From NCBI GenBank assembly GCA_041905525.1, contig JAYRKY010000007.1:134353-198352 (forward strand): 64,000 nt of DNA. The letters run 5' to 3'. Of this stretch, positions 16,777 through 24,719 are shown in pieces. The position numbers were made by a program, and so were the translations under genes. This stretch comes from SHVO01 sp041905525. GTDB lineage: Bacteria; Pseudomonadota; Alphaproteobacteria; Rhodospirillales; Rhodospirillaceae. Numbering within the stretch: the stretch's first letter is position 1; the number at the start of each line of letters is the position of its first letter. The notes beneath the pieces were generated by a model. It was not told the origin of the DNA. It searched no databases and saw only the letters and a list, made by a program, of their open reading frames with translations.

Positions 16777-17667
16777 TTAGGCGCGGCGCGTCGCGGAACG
16801 ACCGCTCAGAAGCACGGCATGGACGTCCGACGAGAAGTTACGGACGCGCGAGGCCACGATTTTGTTGCGGGCGACGAGGAGGTTGTAGAAGAGCACGGCC
16901 GGCACCGCGACCGCCAGACCGATGGCGGTCATGATGAGCGCTTCACCGAGAGGCCCCGCGACGCGGTCGATCGACACCTGACCGGCGACGCCGATCGAGA
17001 TGAGGGCGTTCAGGATCCCCCACACCGTACCGAACAGACCGACGAACGGAGCAACCGAGCCGACCGAGGCGAGGAACGACAGACCCGAACCGAGGCGGCC
17101 GTTGATGGCGTCCTGCGAACGCTGCAGCGACATGGTGACCCACTCGTTCAGGTCGACCTGGTCGGTGAGCTTGCCTTCATGGTGTTCGGAAGCGCGGAGA
17201 CCGTCTTCCACGACCGTGCGGAACACGCTGTTGGCCTCCAGCTTCGCGACGCCTTCCTTCAGGCTGCCGGCGGTCCAGAAGTTCTTCTGCGCGGCATCAG
17301 CCTGACGGAGAACCGCGGCGGTGTCGAACAGACGAAGGATGGTGATGTACCAGGTGCCCATCGACATGAAGATGAGGATGAAGAGCACGGTCTTGGCGAC
17401 GAAATCGCCGTGTTCCCACATGGCGGCGAAGCCATAGGGGTTCTCCACTTCGACCTGATCGGAGGTGGTCGTGGCGGCGTCGGCCGGAGCAGCGGCGGCG
17501 GCGTCAGCCGGAGCAGCGGCGGGGTCGGCCATGGCCGGAGCGGCGGCCGCATCGGCCGGAGCCGCGGCGTCCTGGGCATGAGCGATGCCGCCCGACAGGA
17601 CGACAGCCAGAGCCACGGCGGACATCACGCCCACAAGTTTAGAGATAAAGGTCTTACGGGTATTCAT
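16777..17667 (-). CDS. exbB: MotA/TolQ/ExbB-family proton channel ExbB with Ala/Pro-rich periplasmic leader
   Basis: ExbB homologue of 296 residues. Unlike E. coli ExbB it starts with a signal-like helix (VGVMSAVALAVVLSGGIAHA) and a low-complexity Ala/Pro/Asp segment (about 32-75, repeats of AAAPADAA). Three transmembrane helices follow. The last two carry the TolQ/ExbB core: LSFLASVGSVAPFVGLFGTVWGI and GEALIMTAIGLAVAVPAVLFYN. It forms the proton channel with the two ExbD proteins and drives TonB. It lies between tonB and exbD. Confidence 0.93.
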   Translation of the reverse strand: MNTRKTFISKLVGVMSAVALAVVLSGGIAHAQDAAAPADAAAAPAMADPAAAPADAAAAAPADAATTTSDQVEVENPYGFAAMWEHGDFVAKTVLFILIFMSMGTWYITILRLFDTAAVLRQADAAQKNFWTAGSLKEGVAKLEANSVFRTVVEDGLRASEHHEGKLTDQVDLNEWVTMSLQRSQDAINGRLGSGLSFLASVGSVAPFVGLFGTVWGILNALISIGVAGQVSIDRVAGPLGEALIMTAIGLAVAVPAVLFYNLLVARNKIVASRVRNFSSDVHAVLLSGRSATRRA

Positions 17668-17730
17668 TTTGTGATCCTCACTAAACGCAAACTTTTGATT
17701 GGTCCAAGATACTGCAGCGGCTAGGACGTC

Positions 17731-18363
17731 CTAGCCCTTCAGCGAAAACGTCACTTTAATTCTCATCTGCATCGCCTCCGGCTTGCCGTTGCGCGTTCCA
17801 GGCAAGAAGCGCCAGGAACGAACGGCTTCCTTCGACGCAGCTTCATCAAGCCGCTCGAAGCCGCTGCTCTGGTCGATCTTAGCTTCGGTGACGCGGCCTT
17901 CTTCGCTCACGCTGAGCAGGAGAACGACCGTGCCTTCTTCGCCAAGTCGCTTGGACATGGCCGGATAGATTTCCTCGGCGCCGGCATTCGGGCGGCGCGG
18001 GTTCGTGCGCGGCGGAATGAGAACGTCCGCGGGAGGCGGCGGAGGCGGAGGAGCAACTTTCTTGGTGACCTGGATGGCGGAGGTCGGCGCAGCTTCCTGC
18101 GTGATGACCACATCCGGCATATCCATGACGACCGGCGGCGGCGCATCGAACTTAGGCGGCGGCGGCGGCGGTGCTTCAGGGATCTGCTGCGCTTCTTCGA
18201 TCACGCGCGTTTCGATCGGTTCAAGGAGAGCATCGACCATGGTCTTCGCAAGACCAGTGGTGAGAGCCCAGAGCATCAGCGCGTGAACCGCGATGACAAC
18301 GATGAAACCGATCGTGCGTTTATTAGACGCCGGCTTTTCAGTACGATGAACAGGAAGTTCCAT
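17731..18363 (-). CDS. tonB: Energy transducer TonB
   Basis: TonB-family protein of 210 residues that couples the ExbB/ExbD motor to outer-membrane receptors. An N-terminal membrane helix (TIGFIVVIAVHALMLWALTTG) carries the conserved His in AVHALML. A proline-rich spacer with PEAPPPPPPKF and APPPPPPPADV follows, then a C-terminal TonB domain (about 125-210) with ISYPAMSKRL-like IYPAMSKRLGEEGTVVL and AVRSWRFLPGTRNG. It is the first gene of tonB-exbB-exbD-exbD-TPR. A TTGACA at 18570-18565 on this strand may be a -35 box, but its -10 is weak. Confidence 0.93.
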   Translation of the reverse strand: MELPVHRTEKPASNKRTIGFIVVIAVHALMLWALTTGLAKTMVDALLEPIETRVIEEAQQIPEAPPPPPPKFDAPPPVVMDMPDVVITQEAAPTSAIQVTKKVAPPPPPPPADVLIPPRTNPRRPNAGAEEIYPAMSKRLGEEGTVVLLLSVSEEGRVTEAKIDQSSGFERLDEAASKEAVRSWRFLPGTRNGKPEAMQMRIKVTFSLKG

Positions 18364-19018
18364 GCGCTCACTCGAAATGGGTTAGCGGAATTCAGAAAAT
18401 CTCGATGGGCGAAAAGCGTCGCGGTGTAACAGGGCACCGCCTCCTTTGGCAAGTGTCCCACGACCGCGCAGGCTGGCCCTTTCGGCCACCCTGTTAACCC
18501 CCCTCATCCATCCCCTTGGTTTTACCCCACGGGAAGCCCGTAACCAACGGCATGTGAAATGTTGTGTCAAGTCACTTATGCCAAGCATCAGAAAAAGTTC
18601 GCGCAGATGAACTGCTTGCACGACAGTTTTGTGCTGCACCTCAGCCCGCGCCCAACAAGGATGACTTGTTTTTTATAGCAAAACCGGCTTCTCGACCCTG
18701 ATCACGTTTGCACATCGTCGCGCGCTACATTGTTGCGAGATTTTTTGTTCGCGCGAAAAGGGACCAAGAAATCCGCGTGATAATTTAGAAATCCAATAAG
18801 GAATTTTATCGTGTTAGGGCGAATCGCGACGCGATGCACTGATCCGAAACTTGCATCTGGCATCTGAAAGCGCGCCTTACATACGATATGTAACAACGAC
18901 GGAAGCACGACACGCCGCATATGGTACGCGAGAGAACGCGTTTTGCTGCGCCGCACCTAACACCGGTGAATGCGGGGAACGTGCTAAGCTGAGGCGGAGC
19001 GGCGAGTAGGGGGAAAAT
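18364..19018. other. 655-base intergenic region between tonB and a divergent gene
   Basis: No convincing gene; the open frames here have no ribosome sites and no recognisable protein. It must hold the tonB-operon promoter (minus) and the promoter of the gene at 19019 (plus). It is more AT-rich than its surroundings at 18660-18820 and contains the palindrome listed at 18877-18893. Confidence 0.5.
18877..18893. promoter_or_regulatory. Perfect 7-3-7 palindrome, candidate operator
   Basis: TTACATA-cga-TATGTAA is a perfect 17-base inverted repeat about 125 bases before the start of the GGDEF-like gene at 19019, in otherwise structureless intergenic DNA. It looks like a site for a dimeric helix-turn-helix repressor; the regulator is unknown. 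Confidence 0.45.
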
Positions 19019-20149
19019 ATGGCCCAACAGGGCGAAGAACGTGCGCGGGAGTCGCACGCTCTGCAAAGTGCTGCGATGCAGCGGAGGCATCTGCGGGTTG
19101 CACTGGTTTTCTTTCCGCTCGCCCTCATCGCGTTCACGCAATCGACGTCGGTTGTGATCTTGGCAACGCCGGTGCTCGGCTTAGCGCTGGCGGAAGTCCT
19201 GGGCGTTCTCTTGATGCGGCCGCGCACCGCACGATCCATTCGCGCGCTTGCGCCGCTGTGCGCCGCGTTGATCGGCGGCGGTACAGTGATCGCGGCGGCA
19301 TCGCGGCTCGCGGACTTCGGCGCACTTCACTACGTCAGCATGACCGTGATCGCCGGCGGACTTGCGCTGCTCGTCTCCGCGACCAGACGCAGCTTCATCG
19401 TCTCCATCGCAAGCCTTGGCGCGATGGCGGTTATCGGCGCTTATTTCGTCGCACTGTCGCACCCCACGTTTGACGGCATCCAAGCTGCGAGCCTTTCCGT
19501 GGTTGGTCTACTCGTGCCGTATTTGCTCAGCGACGTGTTTGCCCAGGCGCGGCAAGACGCCGCGGCGCTCCAACATGAACTCGCCCGGCGCGCGACTTCC
19601 GACGAAATCACCGGCGTATCGAACAAGGCGCATATCAACGTGCTCGCACAGAATGAGTTCTCGCGTGCGCGGCGCTATGGAGAGCCCTTTTCGTGCCTCA
19701 TGATTGAGATTGAACGGTACGACGACCTTCTCGCTACACATGGATCAGCCGCCGTGACGGCCATCGTTCAGGTCCTCACCGGCTACTGCGTCGTCGTCAT
19801 GCGGCACTGCGACAGTTTTGGACGACTGACGCAGAGCCGCTTTCTGGCGCTCCTTCCCGAAACGCCGGCGGCGGGGGCGAACACCCTCGCCAACCGCATG
19901 TGCCGCGATGTCGCCGGCCTCTCGGTGGCGGTCGGCGGTGAAAAGCTCAACTTTACTGTATCGGTCGGCTGGACCGAGATGCATGCGGTCGACCGCTCCG
20001 CCGCCGACATGCTGAGGCGCGCCGACCAAGGCCTTGCAGACGCCCACGAGCAGGGCGGCAATTGCGCCGTATGCGCGGCAGTGCCGGTCCATCAGCCCGT
20101 GGACGCCACCGCCGATCCGTCAAGCGCGACCGCAGGCTCTTCGCCATGA
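19019..20149 (+). CDS. Membrane protein with degenerate GGDEF domain
   Basis: 376 residues. About six hydrophobic helices (40-180) form an unnamed membrane sensor module, then a linker and a GGDEF-like fold (about 195-350) with ATSDEITGVSNKAHINVLAQ and FSCLMIEIERYDDLLATHG. At the active-site hairpin the sequence is FGRLTQSRFLALLPE: the signature Gly-Gly-Asp-Glu is replaced by Thr-Gln-Ser-Arg, so diguanylate cyclase activity is very unlikely. A c-di-GMP or GTP sensor role, or a purely structural one, is possible. A GGGGG ribosome site precedes the ATG. Its stop overlaps the next gene's start as ATGA. Confidence 0.8.
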   Translation: MAQQGEERARESHALQSAAMQRRHLRVALVFFPLALIAFTQSTSVVILATPVLGLALAEVLGVLLMRPRTARSIRALAPLCAALIGGGTVIAAASRLADFGALHYVSMTVIAGGLALLVSATRRSFIVSIASLGAMAVIGAYFVALSHPTFDGIQAASLSVVGLLVPYLLSDVFAQARQDAAALQHELARRATSDEITGVSNKAHINVLAQNEFSRARRYGEPFSCLMIEIERYDDLLATHGSAAVTAIVQVLTGYCVVVMRHCDSFGRLTQSRFLALLPETPAAGANTLANRMCRDVAGLSVAVGGEKLNFTVSVGWTEMHAVDRSAADMLRRADQGLADAHEQGGNCAVCAAVPVHQPVDATADPSSATAGSSP

Positions 20150-20943
20150 CCGAGCGTATGTCCTGGTCTCCGGATATTTATTTGGCTTTTGCGGCCTACC
20201 GCGCACGCCCGGTGTCGGACCTTTTGCCGCGGATCTCGCTCCCGGATGACGGCGCCATTTACGACCTCGGCTGCGGGCCGGGAAACGTGACCGCGAAATT
20301 GAAGGCCCACTGGCCGGCGCGGACGGTGATCGGCGTCGACTCTTCAGCGGCCATGATCGGCAGCGCGCGTGAACGCCACGCGGCCGCCGGAATAGAGTTC
20401 AACACCGGCGACATCGCCGCTTGGCAAGCGCCTCATCCGGCGGCGCTTGTCTTCGCCAACGCGGCGCTCCATTGGCTTGCCGATCACACGACATTGTTTC
20501 CACACCTGGCCAGGCAAGTGACGCCGCGCGGAACGCTCGCGGTGCAAATGCCGCTTGGCCAGCAGGCGCCCTACAACACATGTATCGCCGAGGTTGCTGC
20601 GATGCCGCGGTGGCGCGACCGTTTGGCGGCCGCGCATGCGCAAACGACCCCGCTCTCCCCCGCGGCGTACTACGATCTGCTCTCCCCGCTCATGGATGAG
20701 ATCGATATCTGGGAAACGGATTATCATCACGTTCTGGAAGGAGCGGATCCTGTCGCGGCCTGGGCATCCGGCACCGCGCTCGTTCCCTACACCAGCCTGC
20801 TCGAAAAAAGTGAGGCCGCGGAATTCACCGCGGCCTACGCAAAAGCTGTGCGAGATTTTTATCCGGTCCGTCCCGATGGACGCACGCTCTTCAAAATGCG
20901 CCGCATCTTCATCGTTGCGCGGCGCCGGGGCGAAGGGCGTTAG
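20146..20943 (+). CDS. tam: Trans-aconitate 2-methyltransferase-like SAM methyltransferase
   Basis: Class I SAM-dependent methyltransferase of 265 residues. Motif I is IYDLGCGPGNVT (about 39-50), followed by VIGVDSSAAMI and the post-motif FANAALHWLADH. The N-terminal MSWSPDIYLAFAAYRARPVSDLL matches Tam, which methylates trans-aconitate formed from the TCA intermediate cis-aconitate. The ATG at 20146 overlaps the stop of the membrane GGDEF-like gene by four bases, indicating coupling. The actual substrate is inferred from family resemblance. Confidence 0.85.
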   Translation: MTERMSWSPDIYLAFAAYRARPVSDLLPRISLPDDGAIYDLGCGPGNVTAKLKAHWPARTVIGVDSSAAMIGSARERHAAAGIEFNTGDIAAWQAPHPAALVFANAALHWLADHTTLFPHLARQVTPRGTLAVQMPLGQQAPYNTCIAEVAAMPRWRDRLAAAHAQTTPLSPAAYYDLLSPLMDEIDIWETDYHHVLEGADPVAAWASGTALVPYTSLLEKSEAAEFTAAYAKAVRDFYPVRPDGRTLFKMRRIFIVARRRGEGR

Positions 20944-21212
20944 AACGTATCGACTTCCCGGAGGCGGACAACCGCGTCCAGCGCTTCGCCAAAGGTAAGA
21001 TCCGGGCGCACCGACATGACTGCGGCGGCGGCGGCGCGGCTTTGTCCCATATAGTCGCGTCCCGAGGCCCGGGCGCTGGTGACGGTCCGCAGAACGATCC
21101 CGCGCAAATCGCGCGCGTCGAAACGCTTCGCCCGGCCCGCGCGCGGCTCCACCGGCGGAACCGGCACAGCGGTGAACGAACGACCAAAGTTCTCGGTCGA
21201 GACGATTGCCAT
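20940..21212 (-). CDS. Hypothetical 90-residue protein
   Basis: Starts MAIVSTENFGRSFTAVP and ends DAVVRLREVDTF. A small Arg/Ala-rich soluble protein with no recognisable domain; the middle (RFDARDLRGIVLRTVTSA) looks helical. AAAGGAG stands seven bases before the ATG at 21212, which decides this start over an upstream in-frame one at 21269. Its 3' end overlaps the convergent methyltransferase by four bases, and the DUF1289 gene lies upstream on the same strand. Confidence 0.6.
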   Translation of the reverse strand: MAIVSTENFGRSFTAVPVPPVEPRAGRAKRFDARDLRGIVLRTVTSARASGRDYMGQSRAAAAAVMSVRPDLTFGEALDAVVRLREVDTF

Positions 21213-21302
21213 AGACGGCTCCTTTGAAAAGATGGGGTCCCAAAGGATAAACGGTGGCGGACCCGCCATGTTCCCCGCGGAGAAAAGAAGTTTGAAGACG
21301 GG

Positions 21303-21557
21303 CTAAGTCTTCTCCGGCAGGGGCTGCCAGTCCTTCCCCCGGGGCACGAGGGTCTTGGCCCGCTCCGCGCACGCCGCGACCACGGCGCGCTTTTCCGCGA
21401 GCGTCATTGTCCGCCAGGCGCCTATTTCCTTGATCGTTCTGAGGCAGCCGATACAAAGCCCGGTGGCGCGATCCATGGTGCAAACACTTACGCACGGGGA
21501 GGCCACCACGTCTTCGTCCGTGGGCTCACCGGCGGCTGGGAGAGGTGGAAGCGTCAT
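21303..21557 (-). CDS. DUF1289 family small cysteine protein
   Basis: 84-residue member of the DUF1289 family, recognised by the pattern SPCVSVCTMDRATGLCIGCL with four Cys in the first half, followed by RTIKEIGAWRTMTLAEKRAV. The cysteines probably bind a metal (zinc or Fe-S); no function is established for the family. It is divergent from queF and may share the short region around 21558-21604 for promoters. Confidence 0.85.
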   Translation of the reverse strand: MTLPPLPAAGEPTDEDVVASPCVSVCTMDRATGLCIGCLRTIKEIGAWRTMTLAEKRAVVAACAERAKTLVPRGKDWQPLPEKT

Positions 21558-21604
21558 GCGCCCGCGCGTGCTAGGATCGGGAATTCAATGAAGGACGTCG
21601 ACTT

Positions 21605-22063
21605 ATGGATCTATCGGATAACCTGACGCAACTCGGCGGACAAGCGTCCCTCCCGGCGTCACCCGACGTGGCGGTACTCGAGACCGTCCCCAATCCGCAT
21701 GCCGGCACGGATTATCTAATCCGTTTTACGTGTCCCGAGTTCACGTCGTTGTGCCCCGTCACCGGGCAACCCGATTTCGCCCATATCGTCATCGACTATG
21801 TGGCCGACGAGACCATCGTCGAATCGAAATCCCTGAAGCTGTTTCTGGGCTCGTTTCGAAACCACGGCTCGTTCCACGAGGACTGCACACTGACGATTGC
21901 GAAAAGGATTGTCGAAGCGACCTCTCCAAAATGGCTACGGATCGGCGGATACTGGTACCCGCGCGGCGGGATTCCCATCGATGTCTTTTGGCAGACGGGC
22001 GCGCCGCCGGAAGGATTGTGGGTGCCGGAGCAAGGCGTGCCCGGCTACAGAGGCCGCGGCTGA
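21605..22063 (+). CDS. queF: NADPH-dependent 7-cyano-7-deazaguanine reductase QueF
   Basis: Reduces preQ0 to preQ1 in queuosine tRNA modification. 152 residues, the short unimodular QueF form. The catalytic Cys lies in EFTSLCPVTGQPDFA, followed by HIVIDY, and the preQ0/NADPH-binding ESKSLKLFLGSFRNHGSFHED. The C-terminal part WLRIGGYWYPRGGIPIDVFW is typical. It is transcribed alone and ends in a strong terminator about 30 bases after the stop. Confidence 0.95.
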   Translation: MDLSDNLTQLGGQASLPASPDVAVLETVPNPHAGTDYLIRFTCPEFTSLCPVTGQPDFAHIVIDYVADETIVESKSLKLFLGSFRNHGSFHEDCTLTIAKRIVEATSPKWLRIGGYWYPRGGIPIDVFWQTGAPPEGLWVPEQGVPGYRGRG

Positions 22064-22095
22064 TCACAGCGTTGGATCGTGTTGTGACAATGAAA

Positions 22096-22125
22096 AAGGG
22101 GCGCGGAATACCGCGCCCCTTCTTA
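22096..22125 (+). terminator. Intrinsic terminator after queF
   Basis: AAGGGGCGCGG (22096-22106) pairs perfectly with CCGCGCCCCTT (22111-22121) around an AATA loop, followed by CTT. The T-tract is short on the plus strand, but AAAAA precedes the stem, so it may act on both strands. Confidence 0.75.
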
Positions 22126-22325
22126 ACTCCCGGTCAGCCGATGTCAGCGACCTGGAGCCCTCCCCCCTCGTGTTCAGCGCGGCGCCGGAGTAGCCACCGC
22201 GACGGCGGAAACCATTACCCAACGATTACAAACGAGCAAGCGCGTCCTTAAAAGGACTGTAATATTTTTTTGTTGACGCGACATTTTTGCACTACTCGGT
22301 TGAGCGCCCGAAAATGCTCGCGCGG
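22126..22325. other. Intergenic region between queF and msrB 3' ends
   Basis: No gene seen. It contains an inverted repeat GTCCTT-aa-AAGGAC (22244-22257) followed by an AT-rich run ATATTTTTTTG, which may help terminate plus-strand transcription. Confidence 0.35.
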
Positions 22326-22727
22326 TTACGCCTCGGTTTTCTTTTTAAAGGCGAGCGACGCGGAGTTTATGCAATAGCGCTGCCGGGTCGGCGCGGGCCC
22401 ATCAGGGAACACATGCCCCAGATGCCCGCCGCAATTGGCGCACGTGATTTCGACGCGGACCATGCCGTGACTCGTATCGCGGTGGTGGTCGAGAGCGCTT
22501 TCGGACGAGGGCGCCGTGAAGCTGGGCCACCCGGAACCCGAATTGTACTTGGTCGCGGCGTCGAACAGGTCGGCGCCGCACCCGGCGCAGACGAAGGTGC
22601 CCTCGCCCTTGAAGTCGTTATAAGCGCCGGTGAAAGGCCGCTCGGTCCCCTTTTGCCGCAAGATCCGGAACTGTTCCGGCGTCAGTTCGGATTGCCACTG
22701 CTCTTCCGATTTAATGATCTTCGGCAT
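22326..22727 (-). CDS. msrB: Peptide-methionine (R)-S-oxide reductase MsrB
   Basis: Repairs methionine-R-sulfoxide in the cytosol. 133 residues, the usual single-domain length. The two zinc CxxC pairs are CAGCG and CANCGGH, the substrate-site motif is GSGWPSF, HLGHVFPDGP is present, and the catalytic Cys is in RYCINSASL. It follows the DUF2333 gene by 11 bases on the same strand. With MsrPQ at 12728-14336 the window encodes both cytosolic and periplasmic methionine repair. Confidence 0.96.
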   Translation of the reverse strand: MPKIIKSEEQWQSELTPEQFRILRQKGTERPFTGAYNDFKGEGTFVCAGCGADLFDAATKYNSGSGWPSFTAPSSESALDHHRDTSHGMVRVEITCANCGGHLGHVFPDGPAPTRQRYCINSASLAFKKKTEA

Positions 22728-22738
22728 TTGGCGCGCCC

Positions 22739-23725
22739 TTATTTCTGAAGAGTATCGACGAGCTCACGCAGCTGGGTGCGAGCACGCAAGAGATAGAAGC
22801 CGAGCGTCGCCAGATGCGACGGCGACAGCGTGCTGTCCTGCTGGCCGTTGATGACGATGAGCGGGTCCATGGCGGCGCCCGTGCGCATCGATGTCAGCAT
22901 CTCGGTCCAAATCTCTCCGGCGCGGCGGTCCTCGATCACGTTCGAAAAATCCTGCCCGACCGCGTTCAAGATAACGGCGTAGCCGTACATTTTGCCCTTC
23001 ACATTGAAGAAGACGTCGTCCGCCTTTGAATCAAAATGACCGCCGGCTGCGCCGACGCGCGCCTCGATGATGGCGCTCGCGGACCCGAGGTCGGAGGCAA
23101 TGCGGTCCAACAGCACGATCAGGTTGTCGGCGCGCCGTTCGTAAGTGGCTTTGCCGGCCGCGAGATCGCGGTTGTAGAGCATCAAGGCATCGACGCCGCG
23201 CTTGTACTGCGACTCAGCCTTGGCGTCGGGCCATATATTGCCCTGGCCCCAATACCAGACGGTTCCGTCATATTTGAGCAGCGACGTGGCGCGGTCGACG
23301 TTTGGATCGATTTCGCTGGACCCGCGCACCCGGCCCAGATGATCGCCAAGCTCCAGCGCGAAGCGCGAAACGGCATACATGATGCCCAGCTGATAGTTCG
23401 GTGTGTTATCGAGGGGCGCCGACGGATGCCAGAACGGCTTGTTGGCGATCCAACGATCGGCTTCCCGCATCGTAACGGTCGCGACAATGGCGACCGCCTG
23501 GCTGCCGCCCGGCACGCTGTATTGGGACGCCGGTGCCACGTCGAGATTATCGTCGATCTCGTTGAAGACGAGCATCCCCAGGGGATAGTAGACGATGAAT
23601 ATGAAAAGGATCGTCGCGACAATCCACGGCGCCGCGCGCGTAAAGGCGTTTTGAAGATCCGCCTCGGCGGCCGAGGCCATGAATGACTTCAGCCGGTCGG
23701 AGAATTGGCGCGCAGGTTCAGGCAT
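22739..23725 (-). CDS. DUF2333 family inner-membrane protein
   Basis: 328-residue protein with one transmembrane helix (IVATILFIFIVYYPLGMLVF, about 35-54) and a large, probably periplasmic domain. Features typical of the DUF2333 family include the run NEIDDNLDV after the helix, DRWIANKPFWHPSAPLDNTPNYQLG and WYWGQGNIWPDAKAESQY. No enzymatic motif is evident and the family has no assigned function. It precedes msrB in a probable two-gene operon. Confidence 0.8.
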   Translation of the reverse strand: MPEPARQFSDRLKSFMASAAEADLQNAFTRAAPWIVATILFIFIVYYPLGMLVFNEIDDNLDVAPASQYSVPGGSQAVAIVATVTMREADRWIANKPFWHPSAPLDNTPNYQLGIMYAVSRFALELGDHLGRVRGSSEIDPNVDRATSLLKYDGTVWYWGQGNIWPDAKAESQYKRGVDALMLYNRDLAAGKATYERRADNLIVLLDRIASDLGSASAIIEARVGAAGGHFDSKADDVFFNVKGKMYGYAVILNAVGQDFSNVIEDRRAGEIWTEMLTSMRTGAAMDPLIVINGQQDSTLSPSHLATLGFYLLRARTQLRELVDTLQK

Positions 23726-23834
23726 GGACTCAGCTTATAATGACGAGATCGAACGGAAGCATGTGCGGCGGCAAAGATGGAGTTTACAAGAAGTCGGGTC
23801 AATGGCGGGAGCATGCCTAAGCTGAAGAGACGTC

Positions 23835-24719
23835 ATGCTGGCGATTAGTCTTCCTGCCCTTCTTCTCGGCGTCAGCTGCGGGGTGCTCTACTCCGCCGCC
23901 GACTATTTTCGCAAGGCCGCGCCGGCGTCGTGTTCGCCGGAAACGATCCTTTTCTACTATATTGGCGGGCAGCTGCCCGTCCTGGCGGCCTGGGTGCTGT
24001 GGACGGGCTCTTTCGGCGTGGAGCCGGGCTACCTGATACCGGGCGCCGCCGATGTGATTTTCGGGCTCGGCGCCAATCTGCTCTTTATCGTCGCGATCCG
24101 GCGCTCTCCGTTGAGCCTGATGGTTCCCTTGCTGGCGCTCGTTCCCGTGGTGACGCTCCTCCTCGGGGGCCTCACGCTCGGCGAATGGCCCAGCTTCAGA
24201 CAAACGATCGGCATTGTCCTGATCGCGGCAGGCCTCTTCGCCCTATTCCAGGCGCCCAGCGCTCAGTTCGGCGCCGCGAGCGCATGGCGCGCGATGCGGG
24301 CCGAGAGAGGCACCGCTCCCATGATCGCGGTGGTGCTGCTGTGGTCTGCCACGCCCGCACTCGACAAGATCTGCCTCGCCTATACTTCGGCGGGCATGCA
24401 TAGCCTGATCCAGGTGGGGGCGATCTGGTCGGTACTTCTCGTGTGGACCCTTTATCGGCGGCCGTCATCCCTGAGGTTCCCGCGCGAGGCCATCCAGCCT
24501 GTTGGCGGCTCCGCCGTCGCCGGAGCGCTGGGGTATCTTGTGCAACTCTTCGCTTATTCCGTCGCGATGGTGGCTCTCATCGAAATTCTAAAGAGAACCG
24601 TCGGCCTTCTCGGATCGATGCTGTTGGGCTGGCTGCGTTTTCGCGAACCGCTGACGCCGGCAAAGATCATGGGCATCGTGATCATCGCCGCGGGACTTCC
24701 CCTGGTGATGATCGGCTAA
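23835..24719 (+). CDS. EamA/DMT-superfamily transporter
   Basis: 294-residue membrane protein with ten predicted helices in two EamA repeats (about 5-140 and 155-292). Helix segments include MVPLLALVPVVTLLLGGLTLGEW and the C-terminal repeat end MGIVIIAAGLPLVMIG. Drug/metabolite transporters of this fold export amino acids, nucleotides or small metabolites; the substrate cannot be read from sequence. It overlaps the convergent PP2C gene by four bases. Confidence 0.82.
   Translation: MLAISLPALLLGVSCGVLYSAADYFRKAAPASCSPETILFYYIGGQLPVLAAWVLWTGSFGVEPGYLIPGAADVIFGLGANLLFIVAIRRSPLSLMVPLLALVPVVTLLLGGLTLGEWPSFRQTIGIVLIAAGLFALFQAPSAQFGAASAWRAMRAERGTAPMIAVVLLWSATPALDKICLAYTSAGMHSLIQVGAIWSVLLVWTLYRRPSSLRFPREAIQPVGGSAVAGALGYLVQLFAYSVAMVALIEILKRTVGLLGSMLLGWLRFREPLTPAKIMGIVIIAAGLPLVMIG

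Noticed and set aside
17463..17580. Direct repeats in the exbB 5' region as a possible CRISPR or minisatellite
   Set aside because: They are codon-level repeats of an Ala/Pro/Asp linker in frame, not spaced identical repeats.
20344..21495. 383-codon minus-strand open frame across tam and DUF1289
   Set aside because: It spans the methyltransferase, the 90-residue gene and part of the DUF1289 gene in the wrong frame; all three have better-supported frames.
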